DNA from: Linnemannia elongata | Lineage: Eukaryota; Mortierellomycota; Mortierellomycetes; Mortierellales; Mortierellaceae | Length of the DNA stretch: 64,000 nucleotides | Assembly (NCBI GenBank): GCA_036320915.1 | Contig: JAXBDG010000010.1 | Location: 2,108,001 to 2,172,000 of the forward strand | Direction: 5' to 3' | Shown: piece by piece, positions 23,973 to 35,264 of the stretch | Layout: every line of letters begins with the position of its first letter | Position numbering within the stretch: the first letter of the stretch is position 1 | The notes under the pieces: generated by a model | What the model was told of the DNA's origin: nothing | Seen by the model: the letters and a program-made list of their open reading frames with translations, nothing else | Databases searched by the model: none | Made by a program: the position numbers and the translations under genes

Positions 23973-25847
23973 ATGCTGCGTCGTCTTAAACGCAAGAAAC
24001 ATAACGCCAGTACACCGCACAGTCCAGCTAGGCAGTCTACCCCCCGCAAGTCGCTTCTAACATTGCTCCGTTCCCTCTTGCCCTGGAAGAGGGCTTTCAA
24101 AGCCTCCAGTGAGTTCACCCCTCTGTACGGCGAAAACCGGCCCATCGAGATGCGTCCACAGGCGTACGTCGAGACCCCGCAGCACCGGCGGATCGAGTGG
24201 GTCGACGCCTGTGGTGGGCCCCACAGACCTCTGGGCAAGCTCCCTGCGAGCCTACGCGTCGGCGTCATTGGTGGCGGACCCGCCGGGGTTACCACAGCCT
24301 TCGAAGCCGTCAAGGCTGGCGCTCAAGTGACCCTGATCGAAGCGCGCCATGAGGTGGGCGGTCGTGCCCGATCGGTCGAGCTTAGCGACAAGAACGTGGC
24401 CGAGCAAGGTTGCATGCGCTTCCCGCCCTCGGCGAGCGCCCTGTTCGTACTGGCCAAGGCATTCGGTTTTGCTTTCATTGAGCGGTTTCCAAACCCTGGA
24501 ACCGTGCCCACTTTGGTATCCTACGGAGACGAATGCCATATATGGACGGATGCTGAGACCAACTTGCCAGGATTCGAAAACGTCAAGGCTGGTTGGGATG
24601 CCTTCATCGAAGGGGGGTGCCAGATCAATGGCAGGTCCTTCGAGTCCTGTGCCAAAGTTGTGGTCTGGTTGGAGTCACCTCAGATAGAGGTTCGCATGAA
24701 AGCAGTCAGCACTTGGCAGGCCTACATCACCGAGTTTCAGCATGATACCTTCCGCGAGGGGTTGCAAAAAATCTTTGGATTGACCAACATAACCCCACCC
24801 ACGGGCAAGCATTGGACCGAAGACGACTTCAACCGCTTTGGTAAGCTGGGCATCGGCTCGGGAGGCTTTGGTGCGTTCTACAATGTGTGCTTCCTCACCG
24901 TGCTTCGGTACGTGCCTAACAGCTGCGAGACCGATCTGGCGTCCTTTGCTGGATATGTCGACGGCAAACTCCAGGCGATGGGTATTCGGTCTCTTTGGCA
25001 AAACATCTGGGAATTGGCGACCAAGCAGGGCCTTAGATCTCTTCTAAGCACCAAAGCAACTGGTGTGACGAAGCGCACAGCGTCCGATGGGAGGACGGTC
25101 TTTGTTGTTCGGACTGAATCCCCACAAGGACCCTCGGAACTCGAATTCGATGAGCTATTTATCAATCTCACCATCAACGTTGCCAACAGGAACGTGGACC
25201 TGGGACGCAAAGGACCCGATCAGCTGTTCCCTGATGCCACTTGCGAGGCCCTCAAGAATATGCACATGACTCTCTCAACCAAGATTACCTTTCAGGTGCC
25301 GCGGTCACCCCTTTTTAATGATCCCGCATTCCCCCGGACCTTGATAACAGACGGTGATCTCCCGCAAGCCTACTGCTTCGACTATGGTGACCCTAAAACA
25401 GTTGTTGTCATGCTCGCCTATGCCTGGGAGGAAGACTCTCGGCGCCTGCAGAGTGAGAAGGATCCCGCCAAGCTGTTTCGTCGGTTGAAGAGCCTAGTAG
25501 AGCAAGTCGTGGCCAAGTCTCCGTATCCTCAATGGGCGCAAATACTGCAACCGGTTGGAGACATTGTGTTAACACATTGGCAAGAGGATCCTTATGCTCT
25601 GGGTGCCTTTGCCTTTGCAGAACCGGGTCAGGATCGGCATTGTGCAACACTGTTTTATGATTTTGAGAAGAAACAAGGGCCTTACTTGATCGGTGATAGC
25701 TACTCGCATGGGAATCCGTGGGTCGAGGGCGCGCTGGAGAGTTCGTACAACTGCTTTTCGGCTATGGTTAAGCAACGCGGTACATTGTACCATCCTGACA
25801 AAGCGCCGGTCAACCTCATTCGGTCTGGAATATACTTTTATGAGTAA
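23973..25847 (+). CDS. Flavin amine oxidase, tryptophan 2-monooxygenase-like
   Basis: FAD-dependent oxidase of amino acids or amines. Single exon, 624 residues, starting at the ATG behind an A run. Residues 1-90 are basic and unusual. The FAD-binding fold starts at about residue 95 (RVGVIGGGPAGVTTAFEAVKAG; GxGxxG at 100-105), followed by LIEARHEVGGRARS and EQGCMRFPPSA. The middle has GKLGIGSGGFGAFYNVCFLTVLR, similar to the GSGGF block of bacterial IaaM, and the C-terminus has the second flavin-contact region (LIGDSYSHGNPWVEGALESSYNC). Candidates are tryptophan 2-monooxygenase (indole-3-acetamide route to auxin) or a general L-amino-acid oxidase; sequence alone does not decide. Absence of introns over 1.9 kb is unlike most neighbours and fits possible transfer from bacteria. 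Confidence 0.8.
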   Translation: MLRRLKRKKHNASTPHSPARQSTPRKSLLTLLRSLLPWKRAFKASSEFTPLYGENRPIEMRPQAYVETPQHRRIEWVDACGGPHRPLGKLPASLRVGVIGGGPAGVTTAFEAVKAGAQVTLIEARHEVGGRARSVELSDKNVAEQGCMRFPPSASALFVLAKAFGFAFIERFPNPGTVPTLVSYGDECHIWTDAETNLPGFENVKAGWDAFIEGGCQINGRSFESCAKVVVWLESPQIEVRMKAVSTWQAYITEFQHDTFREGLQKIFGLTNITPPTGKHWTEDDFNRFGKLGIGSGGFGAFYNVCFLTVLRYVPNSCETDLASFAGYVDGKLQAMGIRSLWQNIWELATKQGLRSLLSTKATGVTKRTASDGRTVFVVRTESPQGPSELEFDELFINLTINVANRNVDLGRKGPDQLFPDATCEALKNMHMTLSTKITFQVPRSPLFNDPAFPRTLITDGDLPQAYCFDYGDPKTVVVMLAYAWEEDSRRLQSEKDPAKLFRRLKSLVEQVVAKSPYPQWAQILQPVGDIVLTHWQEDPYALGAFAFAEPGQDRHCATLFYDFEKKQGPYLIGDSYSHGNPWVEGALESSYNCFSAMVKQRGTLYHPDKAPVNLIRSGIYFYE

Positions 25848-27743
25848 AGTGGCATAAGGTCCAACTCTTATTTACAATTATCACCTTATCGCGCTTGACA
25901 AAATTGGTTACACAAATGCAACCTTTTGACCATTATCTTTTTATTTCCCAAATTATAGGGACTAGGTAGTGGCCGCGGCTTCGCTCGCGGAGGGAGATGA
26001 AAAATGGAAGCATAGGAGGTGCTCATTCGCCCAACACACTACTTGGATGGCTGAAGGACTCTTTGTTGCTACAATCTGCGTGGCTGGTGCAACTTGTGTT
26101 AGCGGTTATAAACTAATATCCCACATTTTCAAAGGGTGCCGATTGACCCGCCAAAGAATTTTCTACATTATGAACTCTGATTTTGATCCCCTTTCCAGGC
26201 ACCACGCACACACTGTCTGCCCTGATCTTTGCTTGGATGTTGCTACGCCTGTGCTGAATGCCAACATTCCCTATGCGTTAATGAATTAGAGAGAGTTTTT
26301 TTCTGGGTTTCTTTTTCTTAGCTTGGCTCTTATCCCTTTTCTCTCCTTTCTTCCCTCACTTGTTATTCCTTCGCCTTCCTTCAGTTCCTCTTCGGTTTCT
26401 CATCAGATATCTCTTTCTTCCCCCTTTTCTTCTCTACCCCTTTTACACCCCTTCGATACCATTTTACCCGTTTCCTTTCTCTCTTCTCTGCTCCAATGCT
26501 GTGAGTGTTGGCGCCATCATTCACGGCATAGTTGAAGTCAGAGAGCGGATTGGTTGTGCCGCAAAGAAGCATTGATCCGTCTACTAGATTCGTCGATGCG
26601 GTACTATTTGTGTGGAGTCTTTACTAGGCTGCTTTAACATAGTTTTCTGTTTTGATGACTTGCTTGCCAAGTTTGAAGATTAAGCCCTCGATTGGCTTCT
26701 GTTGTCGCGCGCATTCGACTACATGCCGACTTTGATACGCGGCGTCAGGGAGCGTAAGAGTTGTTCTCCACCTTGCCTCGTCGGATAGGTCACGCTGCGA
26801 GCCCGAAAAATGAAGGAAGAAATTAGGTTAGTGTGGTGTAGTGGGTCTAAAACGAAGATTACTATCTTTTAATGAAAAGAACTAACCGCTATGATATGGC
26901 AATTACAGGTAAACAACTGTCAATGAAAGATGAACATAGGCTCTTACTCAATGCAGATCTGGAGGACTTGGGATCCGAAAGGGAGTGAGAAAGAACCAAA
27001 AGAGAAGGAGGAATAGCTACTTAGCGAAGCGGGGGGAAGATCCACTAATAAATAAGGGGAACTAGATACTAAGAACAAGCAAAACAAGGCCCACGTTCGC
27101 TGAAATGGGGATTCAAGCCGTTATTAAAATTGGACCAGAGCGTTCTCGTGGTTCCAAATTGAGGGAGTATGGATGCGGAGGAGCGGGAGTGCGGGGGTTC
27201 TGTATTCTACAGATAGTAATGCAAAGAGGTGACGAAAGGATAATAAAAAGAAGAAAGGTGGGGAATCTATATTAGCCAAATGGCACCGAGAGCATGAAGG
27301 ACTGAGTTCTCTGAAGAACGACTGGGAGAGTTCCAAGGAGACCGCATATTGAGATAGATCGAGATGCAGACGGGGGAAGGATTGCCGACAGTGAAGTAGA
27401 CCCCTTAGGTTGTTGCTGCTGATGGGGGTTTGATTCGCAGATTTGTTGTATGCTGTTTATAGCTATTAGCAGTTGGGTAGAGAGGGGACCTTCTTTTGTT
27501 TACATTGTTTGTGTGTGTGTGCTTGTAATATCTTTTGCAGAGATGATTGCTGATGTGTGGCACCTTAGGGGAAAGCTCTCTTAATCACCATCAATGATGC
27601 AGCCAACCAGGACAGTCGGGAGACTATTCAGTATTTCTTTATTCTTAAATTCATAGGCATGGCTTCTGCACATCTCCGTTCAAGCTGTCTTTTGTAGATA
27701 GAGTTGTGATGGGTGTACTTGACTGGAGGAAAGATTTGGGCTT
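25848..27743. other. Intergenic, no supported gene
   Basis: An open frame at 25,969-26,289 lacks an ATG start and has no recognisable motif. The rest (26.3-27.7 kb) includes C/T-rich DNA at 26,320-26,500 and mixed sequence without a supported coding or RNA gene. The last 300 bases are the 3' flank of the Hsp70-like gene. Confidence 0.45.
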
Positions 27744-29731
27744 CTAGTACTCTCGAGTGCTGTTAAAAAGGATCTGTCTTTGAAGGCTGACATGACTGTC
27801 AGTGTTGAACTGAAGTCTCGTAATGTAGCTTTTGCCTAGAACGGTTGCCTCGACTTTGACTTCGCTTAAACCAAAATAGAATTTCAGGTCACAAGAAACC
27901 TGTAATGTCAAGAGAGAGAAAAATAACAATGTTAGTATAAGGCTGGCAGCACTCAACTCAACCGAAATGCTAGCGAAATTGAGATCTCCGTTACCTCGTC
28001 TCCAGGCAGGGCTGCGGTTGTGAAGGGGTCAGGGATTGAGATATACGCCGACTCATGCAGGTCGGTGACATATTGCGGTGGATCTCCATCAATGGTGTAG
28101 ACAGAGATTTGAAAGTCTCCAACTTCCTCAGCTCCCTGGTGTACAAAAAGGTACGAGTGACTGATACACTCGTCCATCTTGACCAGTTCACCTTTTGAAA
28201 CAAATTTGCTGAAGCGATCTCTACACATCAACCCATCTACCCTGCGCTTCATCAGCGCAGGAGGGTCGATGCCTTCCCTAAATGGTGCCAATATGCCAAT
28301 ACCATAGCAACGACGAGTTGCTCGTGCAGTGACTTTCCTTGGATTCAATCCCGCGTATACAGCTCCAAAAACGACGGCAATCTCGGGTCTATTGGGTGCC
28401 GAAATAAGCCTGACCCTGTGACCATATGCTCGCTTCACACAGTCCAGCAAATACGTCGACGATCCAAACCCGCCGACCATGAAGATGGCGGAGCAGTTCC
28501 TGGCTTGGTCAAGCTGGTCCCGAATCAGCTCCAGAACTTTTGTCACGACTGGATCGAAGACAACCTCCTTCAGCTCAGCAGCCGTAAAGGTCATAGTGTC
28601 TTCATCGATGCCGATGGCGTCCGGATTCTTAATGCTCTTAAAGAATGAATTCCAAGGGAGTTCGAGATGTAGGTCGTCCTTGCCATTGAAGAGAGGCTTG
28701 AGCGCAAAGGCAAACTTCTCGACCAAATTCGGGATGGTGACGTCGTCTTGAATCTTGGCGCCTTGCTTTGTAAACTTCTTTATCAGAAGGTTACCAAAGT
28801 TCAGGTCTATGAGCATTGAGCCACAAGTAGCACCGTGACCTTTGGTGACCTCCGAGAGGTTTCGACCTTCAGCCGACTCGGCGATATCGTAGACAATAAG
28901 GTCAACGGTTCCACCGCCTGCATCGCAGATTAAAAACCTGTCACCATGCTTGAGATCGTACTCGTTGCACCTTCGTTCGCAATACAAGGCTGCTGCTTCA
29001 GGCTCCGACACCAACATCAAACGGTCCTCCTTGTCGTTTTTGTTTATCATGCCGGCTTGAATGGCTGCTCGCCTCATGACACCCTTGGCCTTATCCGACC
29101 ACATGGCGGGCACGGTTAGGCAATATCGAAAACGCTCGCGAGTATAGCGCTTTCCCAGTTGCTGTTCGATCTCTCCCGCGGCGTACTCGTGGAACGCTTT
29201 GAGATAATCTGCTATGGCGTCAGGTACAGTAATAGGGCTTTTCCAAGGCGGCAAATCAGCAGTTTCGTCTAGGTGGGTCTTGAACTTGTAGAGATGGATG
29301 TATTCCGATTTTTGCATCCCTTTCTTCAATTTCGAGCCACCACCCCATGCCGACATCTCGTATTTTCCCTTGTTCTTCTTGTAAAGGCTGACAGTGGGTG
29401 TCTTCGCGTAGTACATGGTTTGATTTGGCCTAGATTTGGTCATTTGGCAGATGTGTAAATGAATGACTTGATGGAGTGACTTGCTTGTGCATGTCCACGG
29501 CAATGAAACAATTCTTACCATTCTGATATTAATTTGGGCGTCTTGTCTTGTGGAATATAAGCGTATGCACATCCTCTAGAGATATAACCATTCGAAAAAA
29601 AAAGAAGAATAGTGAATATTGAGTAGGAAGAATCAACAGCTACATGCTCAAACGCTTAAAGCACCTACTTACGAGAAGGTAGTTCCAAAATCAATGGAGA
29701 CTAGGACTGGGAAGTCATCAAGATCGGACAT
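27744..29731 (-). CDS. Hsp70-family ATPase, HSPA12-like
   Basis: Actin/Hsp70-fold ATPase of the HSPA12A/B type, an expanded family in filamentous fungi without a firmly assigned role. Four exons: 29731-29673, 29575-29519, 29429-27995 and 27899-27744; product about 568 residues. Exon 1 encodes VLVSIDFGTTFS (phosphate-1 loop), which splices to GCAYAYIP. Later landmarks are YCLTVPAMWSD, VSEPEAAALY, phosphate-2 FLICDAGGGTVDLIVYD and the adenosine motif IFMVGGFGSSTYLLDCV. The short C-terminus (KFYFGLSEVKVEA) is typical of HSPA12 and lacks a canonical substrate-binding domain. The last intron was placed at a GTAACG donor that keeps the conserved tail in frame; reading through would end 13 codons later. 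A TATA box lies about 62 bases before the ATG. Confidence 0.9.
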
Positions 29732-29792
29732 GGTAAGTGGTGGTAAACAGGTTTACGAGGTGGTGCTGGAACGAACGGCGGGATGTATGTTG

Positions 29793-29801
29793 CTTTATAT
29801 A
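29793..29801 (-). promoter_or_regulatory. TATA box of the Hsp70-like gene
   Basis: TATATAAAG on the minus strand, about 62 bases before the start codon at 29,731, in the expected orientation. Assigned from sequence and position only. Confidence 0.5.
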
Positions 29802-30482
29802 AGCGACTCTGGGTTATTGGGGAGTGTCTGGCCGATGCGGGTGTTGAAGACTATCTAACGCATGAATGGACAAAAGATGGCAAAGGAAATGTATGAGAGG
29901 TGGGGGCGAAGAGAAGACAAAAGAGAAGGAGACAAAAGAGATCGAGAGAGGAGATGGGAAGAAGATTGTTTGTTGTTGATTGATTCATGCATAAGTTGGA
30001 ACTATGCTACTTGGGTCATATGTGGTTCAAACTTTGCTCAAAGAAAAATCAATGTTGTGTGCGTGCTACGCCAAGCCCAAAGACTTCGCCATCTTCCTCC
30101 AACCCTTTGTCATCGTACGAGGGGCGAGTACACATATACCAAAAAGGTGTAATCGGGTGCATTGGGTGAAGCAAATACGGGGTGAAAGAGAATTCTATTT
30201 ACACGTGTGTAGTTACCACTACAACAGGCAAGATCATTGGCTGATTATTTATTTGCTGATGGCAAAGCAAATAAACAAGGCGAAGTCACTGCGCAGAGAG
30301 TGTAGTCAAAACTTGGGCAGCGTGAGAAAATGGGACGAGAGGAAGAGTGTCCTGTTGTTCTTTTCTTATTGCGGACTATCTGCTTATCTAGTTGTGTCAA
30401 GATGCAGATGTAGTTGAGGACGGAAATAATACAGATGCCAGCTGTTAACTCGGACCCCCTTGTTCTAGGCCTGCTTAGGTTT

Positions 30483-30522
<40 letters not shown>

Positions 30523-31229
30523 GAAAGATCTGCTTAGGTTTGGTGCATGCATGCATACAGCTTTCCTTTTTCTTGGACCACATGTGATCTTGGCAGTACT
30601 TATTTATGCACCCAAGGCGCATGAATAAACAACAACACTCGCCTTCTTCTTTCCTGCATCCCCTAACTCTAAAGGACATTGGGAGCCAAATTTTTACTTT
30701 GTTCCTTTGACTCAGATGGCGCTGGGGGCGAGACATTTTTGAGCATCCTACAATGGGAGGGGATGACGAGAAGCGGGTGAAAAATTTCATCTGGCGTGCA
30801 TCTCGAACCTCAAGCTTTGCCATTTCTTTCTTAAGATTCTACTATGCATGTGTCGCAGCTTTCATGAGCCTGTTGCTCGCGCAATTCATCATTTAAGCTA
30901 CTCAGCGAAGCCTTTCTTCTTTTCTTTTTTCTTTTTTTTTTTTTTTTTTTTTTCGTTCTCCACCCACCTCTCTTCCTTTTTTCCACTTAGTAATTAGAGG
31001 CTTTTTGGCAAGCGCCCTGCTTAGTCGTCTTTCAGATACCATTCGTTTATTGTACGCTATAGTGTGCACGATCCATACTCTCCCTCATCAGGTTTCCAGT
31101 ACACTGGATCTTTTGGTAAGCTTTGTTCATCCATACAGCACTCTGTCTATTTTCCAAAGCTAAAATGAATTTGCGGAAGTATTGACTCATTCCTATTGAT
31201 TAATAATATTTTTTTCGATCAGAAGTTCT
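29802..31229. other. Intergenic with T tracts
   Basis: No supported gene. Contains a T run of about 35 bases at about 30,486-30,520 and another at about 30,931-30,953. Open frames here are broken, compositional and unlike known proteins. Confidence 0.5.
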
Positions 31230-32855
31230 ATGGATATTGCGAGACCAATTTTCTCAAAGCTTCTAGCTTTCCGTGAGCCTCCTCTGTCTAGCGAGAAAAC
31301 CGCTCTTGAAGCTGCTTCATATACCCCTCCCAAGTCTAAAGAGCACCAAGGAGAAGGTAATCCTGGTGCCATCCCCTAACAACTTGTGCGTCATTCGAAT
31401 AGCCTTTCTCGATGGCAGATTGCACGCAAATATTAACGTTGTCGTTAAACGCTATTTTACTTTGAACAGACGCTGTTATGGTGACAATGCAGGACGTTAA
31501 CGATTCTAGTATGGCCGTGGTACAGACCACTATCGATCAGAGGTTAGGGCGACCGACTGCTTCAAATCCTGGTACCGTACTCTAGCAGTTTATGCACCAT
31601 CCGAGCAATTTGGCCCATTTGCAGGTTGCACATATATATATTAACACTGTTTTTGAATGCTACTTTACCTTGAATAGAAACTGTCATGGTGACCAATCAA
31701 GACTGTATTGTTGCTAGCATTGCAGTGGCAGAGAACAACATCGATCCGAGGCCAGGGCGTACGGCTGCTTCAAATTCAGTTCTGAAGAGGTCCATTCAAG
31801 AGGAATTGAGAGAAGCGCAACAAGAAAATCAAGCAATCCTCAACGAGAACCATATCCACAAAAAGAATATCTACAAGCTTCAAAAGGAAGTGAGCCGCTT
31901 GTCGGCTGAATATCAACATCTCCACGGCGCCTATACCAGTCTCCACGACGCCCATACCATTCTCCAAGGCACCCATGTCAAGTTCCAAGAGTCTTATGCC
32001 GATCTTCAACATTATTGCAAAGAACAAGGGCGTAAATTTAAGAAGATGGCCAGAGATTACGAGGACCTCGACAGGAAATACATGGATCTCGCCAGAACCC
32101 TCCAAGTCACCGAGGATGATCGCTCTACCATCAACAAGAAGCTGAGTGCTGTGGCTTCATTGATTGAGAACTTGGTCTTACGAGGAAGAGGCAATGGCTC
32201 CGTCAATTTGAATAGAGGCGCTGCCATCCAACACTTCAGTAATTTGGGGTTCCTTGCATACTTTCCACTACAGGAACACCAACTGGAAACCTTCCATTAC
32301 AGCCTTCTTATGGAGGCTGCCATTATGTTGATTTTGTGTCTTCAGCTGTTTGAGAGACCGTTACAATGCATCTTCGATGGAAGCGAGCAGTTTGAGGTGA
32401 TTTGTGGATGGATGGAAAGTCGAGGCAGTACAGTAACGGCGCGTTGGAGACAGGAACTGTGCCTCTTTCTCGCCCAAGATGACCGGGAAATGAAACTTAG
32501 GAAGGAAAAGGAGGTTGATGTGGCCATCGTGGAGCTCAAGGAACTGGTTTCGAGTGTTTACGGCAAAGTGGACACTTACATGTCTGACAAGATCGAGGAG
32601 CTCTGCAACATCGCCTTCGACCTCTCCTATGCTATGTTTGGAATGGAATCAAAGGTCTATCCCACCGAAGTCAAACCTGGATCCTCATTCAACGAGGAAG
32701 AAATGACATTGGCCAGGAGATCGGATCCTAGTGGCTCAGTTTCGTTTATGGTTTTCCCAAGATTTCAAGATAGGAACAACAAGCTTTATTTTAAGGCCAA
32801 GGTCTGGTGCCCTTTAGAGGAACCCAAACCCGAGCTTGATCAAAACGAAAAATAA
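31230..32855 (+). CDS. Coiled-coil protein with duplicated exon, function unknown
   Basis: Three exons: 31230-31356, 31470-31571 and 31678-32855; phases match and the product is about 468 residues. Exon 1 gives an N-terminus beginning MDIARPIFSKLLAFREPP. Exon 2 (DAVMVTMQDVNDS...TTIDQRLGRPTASNP) and the start of exon 3 (ETVMVTNQDCIVAS...NNIDPRPGRTAASNS) are copies of each other. From about residue 115 to 245 runs a long coiled coil (EELREAQQENQAILNENH, with repeated YxxLHxA heptads). The C-terminal 200 residues are globular, containing FERPLQCIFDGSEQFE and YMSDKIEELCNIAFDLSYA. I do not recognise the family. The gene model rests on clean splice sites and three matching phases; the 5' exons have not been confirmed by homology. 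Confidence 0.7.
31378..31785 (+). repeat. Tandem duplication of an intron-exon unit
   Basis: Two diverged copies of a roughly 205-base unit, about 31,378-31,571 and 31,585-31,785. Each holds an intron end with CGCTATTTTACTTTGAACAG / TGCTACTTTACCTTGAATAG, then an exon start with GTTATGGTGAC / GTCATGGTGAC and a GGCGxxCGxCTGCTTCAAAT block. It produced exon 2 and the start of exon 3 of the coiled-coil gene. Confidence 0.75.
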
Positions 32856-33545
32856 TTATTAAATTGAACGATATTTCCAGAAACCTCTCGGTCACTTTAG
32901 AAGGACTCTGAAGACCCTAAACCACTAAACTCTAACTGCCTATATTGAGATTCTGGCGCGTTTGCCCCAGTTACTCAAGTTGCCAGGTCTCAACCTTGGT
33001 TCCTGATCGTGACGAGAAACTGGTCTAGTCACGCGATGTTTCATTTCTCGACGTCAGTCTAATAACTTAGCTGTTAGTCTACCTTGCCAGGCACTCTATC
33101 TGCGTGTATCTTTCTTAAAACAAAGGGAAAAAAAAATGAACTCTAGGCGATCTTTTGATCTCTATCTTTCTCTTTCACGGCCAAAACACTCTCATCCAAT
33201 GTCTGAACGATCCTCGCTCATGTCCCATGCACCCCAATTCCACAGCCCCGAATGCCGATATCGACATTCATGAAACTCTTTACGTTATGCAGGAGCTAAT
33301 GCAGCAATAGCAAGCTTTTATGCAGCAACCGCAACAGCTTATGCAACAACAGCAAGTCCAAAATCAGGAGCTACAAAACCAGATTTAGGAGCAACGAAGG
33401 TGGATCCATGCAATAGCTTAAAGATATTCATGTTCAGAGACTAGCTAAAGGCATAGAAGGGGTAAAGTCGTTTATTGAAGATTGTTATGAATGACTTTTT
33501 AACTATGAAGAGGGGAAGTGGCTTGGGAATACTATTGCTGAAAAG
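32856..33545 (+). other. Intergenic; possible gag-like remnant
   Basis: One frame at about 33,290-33,405 reads as a Gln/Met-rich helix (YVMQELMQQ, FMQQPQQLMQQQQ, QNQELQNQ) interrupted by two TAG codons, as in the N-terminal part of some fungal retrotransposon Gag proteins. No protease, reverse transcriptase or terminal repeats were seen next to it. The rest of the stretch shows nothing. Confidence 0.25.
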
Positions 33546-33713
33546 GCGGTAATCGTCGCGTTCTAGCACGGGTTCTGACTTAGAGGCGTTCAGCCATAAC
33601 CCAACGGATGATAGCTTCGGGCCATTGCCTGCTCAGGCAGGCCCAAATACCAATTATCCGAATGAACGGTTCCTCTCGTACTAAGTTCAATTACTATTGC
33701 AACAACATTTCAT

Positions 33714-33746
<33 letters not shown>

Positions 33747-33883
33747 GTAAACCCAGCTCACGTTCCCTATTAGTGGGTGAACAATCCAACGCTTACTGAA
33801 TTCTGCTTCAGTATGATAGGATGAGCCGACATGGAAGGATCACAAAGCAACGTCGCTATGAACGCTTGGCTGCCACAAGCCAG
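33546..33883 (-). rRNA. Partial 28S rRNA-derived copy 1 (not a functional rDNA unit)
   Basis: About 338 bases match the 3' region of eukaryotic 28S rRNA on the minus strand, starting at GGCTTGTGGCAGCC and including GTAAGCGTTGGATTGTTC, GAGCTGGGTTTAGACC, the intact sarcin-ricin loop AGTACGAGAGGAAC (33,669-33,682) and CGCCTCTAAGTCAGAACC. It stops at a TTACCGC end, about 200 bases short of the 28S 3' terminus. No 5.8S, 18S or ITS is nearby, so it is a dispersed fragment. Confidence 0.85.
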
Positions 33884-34224
33884 CTAATATCTCCCTATTT
33901 ACTGGCACCTTTTCCCTCAATTTCCCAGTCACACCTCCTCCAAAAAAAAAAAAAAAAATTGCCGCAGCACATCTCTTTCGATGTATAATTAGACTGCTGG
34001 AATATTCTTTCAGCCACAAGCTAGCCACAATGAGAGTCACTATCAGCCACAATCTTGACTAGTCCTCAGCTCCTTCGAACTTCCCGTTCCTCGATCTGCC
34101 CCTTTTTGATTCGCTTCTCTCCTTTTCTCCTTTTCTCTCTTTCTTTTCTCACCTCACACACCTCCTCTTTCTCGCTGCCTCTTACGATCGCTCATATTCT
34201 ACCATGACCACTAAACACAAGTGA
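33884..34224. other. Intergenic, C/T-rich leader-like DNA
   Basis: Contains an A run near 33,942-33,958 and C/T-rich DNA at 34,080-34,200 that looks like a leader ending at an ATG (34,204) with no long frame behind it; the Helitron-like copy B begins just after. Confidence 0.4.
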
Positions 34225-35000
34225 GTTGACCCACTCTCGTAATACGCTGACCCGCGCAACCCGAGCAGGTCATCATTTCGTGTCAAACAGAGTTGGGCTT
34301 CACAAGAGCAACGAATATCTAGGAGCTCACGTCGGAACGCGCGGTTTGGTCAAGCTGTCAAACATGAAGGTCGATATAGAAGATAAAGGGTTACAGAAAA
34401 TATGCAATGCCTGGGACTGGATGAAGTAAATCCACCAGCTGATAAGTCAGTTGGATGTCGATGAGCCTAGCGTCTTGATGAATGCTACGTAGAAAGTAGT
34501 TGGCCACCTCGCGCATACCATATGGGACCAGTTGGCACCGGTGGTCCAAGGACGGCAGACGAGTCAAGTTATCTGGACGACATGATTATTGGAATTCTAG
34601 GACGTGATCAGCAATTCATCAAGTATTCAAATCCATGTCTCCTAGGATATCTCATCACTACCCTCTGCCCCAAAGGTCGAGGATTTTTTCAAAGGATTAT
34701 GGTGGTATCGAAGGCGATCAGAATCAGAGAATACAATATTATGACGGTAGGCTTAATACTCTTCGTAAGTCTAGACATGTGGCACTAGGGCAGTGCAGTA
34801 ACTGATCGATACACCTCTTGAAATTATTAGATAATATTGATAATCATTTGGGGGACAAGAGTGATTACAATGAAGAAGATGTTGAAGGTCTATGTCGTGG
34901 TCGAGTTCTGAAGGCGAAGAAAGTGACGAGAACGAGGAAAGCAAAGGTAAATTCGGTTTTTTAGGGTCTTTAGGGTTTTTAGGGGTTTTTAGGGGTTTTC
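34225..35000 (+). mobile_element. Helitron-like remnant, copy B
   Basis: Plus-strand copy of the element at 22.3-23.1 kb. It shows YLGAHVGTRGLVKLSNMKV, then DESSYLDDMIIGILG and IKYSNPCLLGYL, with a GRGFFQR turn. Frames are broken. It ends in a degenerate TTTTTAGGGG-type tract at about 34,955-34,998. No Rep or helicase domain remains. Together the two copies form long inverted repeats about 11 kb apart. Confidence 0.5.
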
Positions 35001-35264
35001 GCCATTGTCTATGCCTGTCTGTGCCTGTGTGTGCCTGTCTGTATCTGTGTGTGGAGAATGTCTCTCGAGAGAATTTGATGTAAGAAACGGTGTGTGAACG
35101 CGAGGAATGGTGGCAAAAGAAAGTGATGGAAAAAGGAATGAACAAGAGATGGAAACATAACAAGATGCTTGGAGAAGATAAAATCAACTCGGTAATACGT
35201 CATTAAGAATATAAAAGTACATATTTATTGGTGTCAAGTAGACAAAGGAAGCTGCAGTGAAACA
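35001..35264. other. Intergenic with TGTCTGTGCCTG microsatellite
   Basis: 35,005-35,060 is a short imperfect array of TGCCTGTCTG/TGCCTGTGTG units. No gene. Confidence 0.5.

Noticed and set aside
25969..26289. 107-codon open frame downstream of the amine oxidase with one hydrophobic segment
   Set aside because: It starts at GTG in a non-Kozak setting, has no ATG near the front, no motif and no splice partners; treated as chance.
33546..33883. Genuine ribosomal DNA unit
   Set aside because: Only about 340 bases of 28S, no 18S, 5.8S or ITS nearby, and the 3' end is missing.
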